Under the pieces are notes generated by a model. The model worked only from the letters and a program-made list of their open reading frames with translations, was not told where the DNA came from and made no database searches. From Collinsella sp. (GTDB lineage: Bacteria; Actinomycetota; Coriobacteriia; Coriobacteriales; Coriobacteriaceae): a stretch of DNA of 64,000 nt. Shown one piece after another: positions 61,940-64,000 of this stretch; position 1 is the first letter of the stretch; each line of letters starts with the position of its first letter. Both the position numbers and the translations under genes were made by a program. The stretch is from assembly GCA_018373675.1 (NCBI GenBank), contig JAHAGQ010000004.1, forward strand, positions 1 through 64,000, given 5' to 3'.

Positions 61940-62006
61940 AGTTGCGGTGAAATAGGGATTGTTTTGCGGTTTGACCAGCAAAAACAGTCCCTATTTCACC
62001 GCAACT
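61940..62006. repeat. AGTTGCGGTG hairpin repeat, copy 2
   Basis: AGTTGCGGTGAAATAGGGA pairs perfectly with 61988-62006, and the stem continues with one mismatch through TGTTTT/AAAACA. It is the same family as 27069-27135. The 62010-62168 stretch holds the AAAAAGCCCCGTCCCAAAT motif and no gene. Confidence 0.8.
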
Positions 62007-62168
62007 GCGTTAGGGATTTTTCTACAGGGGGAGGGTAGTCAAAAAAGCCCCGTCCCAAATCGACTGTCCAGGGAGTCGCATTCGGGCTTGGTTGTCCTCT
62101 CAGCCACTCGGCATCCTTCGAGCAGTAATAGTGAAAAAACTTGCTTAAGTGTTAATCAAGTCAGACAT

Positions 62169-62228
62169 AATCTTGCTCTCTAATTAATCAAGAATCGCTA
62201 TAATTTTGATTAGCTAGAGAGCAAGATT
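62169..62228. promoter_or_regulatory. Inverted repeat around the promoter of the DUF4143 ATPase gene
   Basis: AATCTTGCTCTCTA (62169-62182) pairs perfectly with 62215-62228, and inner AATCAA/TTGATT add to it. TATAAT (62199-62204) lies in the centre. The right arm abuts the SD TTGGAG. It could be an operator pair or a 5' hairpin. Confidence 0.6.
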
Positions 62229-62236
62229 GGAGAATC

Positions 62237-63589
62237 ATGGCATTCAACGACTTGATCGCCCAGAAAATAAAGGACTTTGAACAGCAGGGGGTTCCGCAGG
62301 TCTTTGAGCGAGACCTTGATCTAGGAAACCCACAGGAGCCAAAGCGCGACAACATCGTAAATGTGATTGTGGGGGCCCGCCGTTGTGGAAAGACGTATCG
62401 CCTGTATCAGGAGATGCGGCGGCTTCAGAGCCGGGGCGTCGAGCTTGACCGGATGCTTTACTTCAATTTTGAGGATGAGCGCTTGCGCCCGTATGAGCCA
62501 TCGCTGCTGGCGGACGTGCTCGACACGTTCTATGCACTGTATCCTGTTGCTCGAACCGAGGGCGCTTACATTTTCTTTGACGAGATCCAGGAAATTCCCG
62601 AATGGGGTGCGTTTCTGCGGCGTGTAGTCGATACGGAGAAAGCGACCGTCTATGTGACGGGATCTTCTTCCAAGATGCTGTCCTCAGAACTTAAGAGCGA
62701 GTTCAGGGGTCGTTCTCTTGTGCGAGAGCTTTTTCCGTTGAGTTTTTCGGAATACGTTCGATATAAGACGGGGAGCGTCCCTGAGCCAGATGCGACCTTT
62801 TCCCCGAGCGATGCAGCGCTGCTTCGACATCATCTGATCGGGTATCTTGAACAAGGGGGATTCATCGCGACACTTGAGCAGACGCCTGCAGACGCGATTC
62901 AGCTGCTACAGGAATATGCTTCGCGAACGGTCGCCATGGACGTCGTTGAACGTTACGACGTCAAGAACCCTCGCCTGGCATCGCTGTTCTTGACGCGGTG
63001 TATGGCATCTTCGGGACGAGAGCTGTCAGTGAACAAAGTGTACAACGAGTTCAAGAGCAGACAGATACCCGTCAGTCGTAATTCGCTCAGCGATTTACTT
63101 GAGTATTATGAGGACGCCTACCTGTTATTTTCTGTGCCGGAGTTCACGCGTTCACTGGCAAATAACATGCGGTCTGCGTCTAAGGTCTACGCTGTCGACC
63201 CTGCGATGTTTGGAGCATTCTCTCCCGCATCGGCATTGGACCAGGGCCAGAGGCTCGAGACCGCAGTGTTCAATGCGCTAAGAAGAAGGACTCCCGCGGT
63301 GAGGACCGGCTCGGTCTGCCGCCTGCTAATCAAAGAGAAGAGCAAAAGCCATGAGGTAGACTTTGTGGCTGGGGACGCGCTTCTCATGCGGGCTTATAGC
63401 CTGATTCAGGTGAGTGCGGATATGGCAAGTGAGAAAACGCGCGAGCGCGAAATTGCCGCGCTTGATGCCTCGATGGCCCAGTTTGATCTTGGCGAGTCGG
63501 CAATCGTTACCATGGATGAACAGACCGATATTCCATGCGAGCACGGTGTGGTACACGTTATGCCCGCATGGAAGTGGCTCCTTGCCTAA
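62237..63589 (+). CDS. AAA ATPase with DUF4143 domain (accessory)
   Basis: The 450-residue protein has an AAA_14-type N-terminal ATPase (Walker A GARRCGKT near residue 47, Walker B IFFDEIQE, sensor VTGSSSKML). A C-terminal DUF4143 domain (NKVYNEFKSRQIPVSRNSLSDLLEYYEDAYLLFSVPEF through EVDFVAGD, the latter a nuclease-like strand with E-V-D) follows. Such proteins are scattered among gut bacteria as lone, frequently exchanged genes. A role in defence or DNA metabolism is suspected, not shown. AT-rich promoter DNA and lower GC than neighbours suggest acquisition. Confidence 0.88.
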   Translation: MAFNDLIAQKIKDFEQQGVPQVFERDLDLGNPQEPKRDNIVNVIVGARRCGKTYRLYQEMRRLQSRGVELDRMLYFNFEDERLRPYEPSLLADVLDTFYALYPVARTEGAYIFFDEIQEIPEWGAFLRRVVDTEKATVYVTGSSSKMLSSELKSEFRGRSLVRELFPLSFSEYVRYKTGSVPEPDATFSPSDAALLRHHLIGYLEQGGFIATLEQTPADAIQLLQEYASRTVAMDVVERYDVKNPRLASLFLTRCMASSGRELSVNKVYNEFKSRQIPVSRNSLSDLLEYYEDAYLLFSVPEFTRSLANNMRSASKVYAVDPAMFGAFSPASALDQGQRLETAVFNALRRRTPAVRTGSVCRLLIKEKSKSHEVDFVAGDALLMRAYSLIQVSADMASEKTREREIAALDASMAQFDLGESAIVTMDEQTDIPCEHGVVHVMPAWKWLLA

Positions 63590-63662
63590 TCATCTATGGG
63601 CCTGTGGGGTCAGGACCTCCTGGCTCCTTCATCACGGTTGGGGAGCACGTTGCTGCGCCAGG

Positions 63663-64000
63663 CTAGTCCTGGGCTTTGATACTCGGCAGGAGAATCTGGG
63701 CGAGGTAGTCGGTCTCGAGTTTGGTCGCGGCGTCGGCTTTGCCGTCTTTGCCGACCAGTACGTTCTTGATCTGGCTATAGGTGTAGCGGTTGCCGGTCGT
63801 AAGCTCGACAAGCTCAATGGCCGTGTCCATGGGGTAGGTTGACACGGGGTTCTGCGTCCGTCCGTTGATGGTCTGGGGCACCACGTACGGATAGACGGGG
63901 CCGCTGGCGTAGACGGTATAACCGTTGCCTAGATTGGCCGCACCCAAAACCGTATCGCCTTCATCGGGCGTAAAGCTCTCGCCCTCGCGCACCGCGACGA
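63663..64000 (-). CDS. C-terminal part of an unidentified protein (partial)
   Basis: The reading frame is open to the window edge, so only the last 112 or so residues are seen. They include beta-rich sequence (NLGNGYTVYASGPVYPYVVPQTING) and a helical end (DAATKLETDYLAQILLPSIKAQD). The frame continues upstream of the GTG at 63992, so that codon need not be the start. No family recognised. Confidence 0.55.
   Translation of the reverse strand, partial: VAVREGESFTPDEGDTVLGAANLGNGYTVYASGPVYPYVVPQTINGRTQNPVSTYPMDTAIELVELTTGNRYTYSQIKNVLVGKDGKADAATKLETDYLAQILLPSIKAQD

Overview
The window looks like chromosome from a high-GC, Gram-positive gut actinobacterium of the Coriobacteriia, most likely Collinsella or a close relative. 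This is inference from GC-rich codon use, a membrane-anchored LuxR regulator, an NRAMP-related magnesium carrier like those described from Eggerthella, an actinobacterial-type dnaK-grpE-dnaJ-hspR operon, and a dense population of short intergenic hairpin repeats containing GGGGACGTTCTTAAATGAC. No rRNA, tRNA or CRISPR array was seen.

Layout. 0.2-3.6 kb: MacB/FtsX-type ABC exporter. 3.8-8.6 kb: DUF362 ferredoxin-like protein, alpha/beta hydrolase, haemolysin III protein and CNNM/CorC protein. 8.6-12.2 kb: a cyanophycin-synthetase-N-like protein, YtxH and PRC-barrel proteins, and a membrane NodB protein with altered metal ligands. 12.2-15.7 kb: a putative magnesium unit, an MgtE-like sensor with an unusual membrane domain followed by an NRAMP-related transporter. 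16.2-21.1 kb: OatA-like acyltransferase, then ribokinase, nucleoside hydrolase and LuxS. 21.3-23.5 kb: DUF4867 protein and an ATPase gene lying between two diverged 245-bp direct repeats. 23.7-31.1 kb: GH1 phospho-glycosidase, membrane LuxR regulator, MgtA-type P-ATPase preceded by a short leader ORF, and divergent pyrE. 31.2-34.4 kb: Fic protein between two hairpin repeats with a multi-site operator, PTS EIIA and a lipoprotein. 34.9-42.1 kb: HAD phosphatase, a nickel/hydrogenase-maturation cluster (small protein, nikR, hypF, hypC, hypD, hypE) and trxA. 42.2-49.2 kb: a protein of unknown function, a GHKL/LytTR two-component system, nadA-nadB-nadC-niaR behind a long palindromic operator, and a ferredoxin. 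49.9-61.9 kb: dnaK-grpE-dnaJ-hspR, aconitase-family hydratase, two exported proteins and clpB. 62.2-64 kb: AAA/DUF4143 ATPase and the end of an unidentified gene.

Themes. Four predicted magnesium-related membrane proteins occur in one window (CNNM/CorC, MgtE-like, NRAMP-related, MgtA), and two of them have a short SD-led ORF at or just upstream of their start. dnaK and clpB share an AAATCT-N15-AGATTT motif in their upstream regions, a candidate heat-shock operator that is neither CIRCE nor HAIR. Lone accessory genes (ATPase at 22.1 kb, Fic at 31.3 kb, exported proteins at 57-58.8 kb) sit between copies of the same hairpin repeat, suggesting that repeats bound slots for gene gain. All functional statements come from reading motifs; no database search was run.
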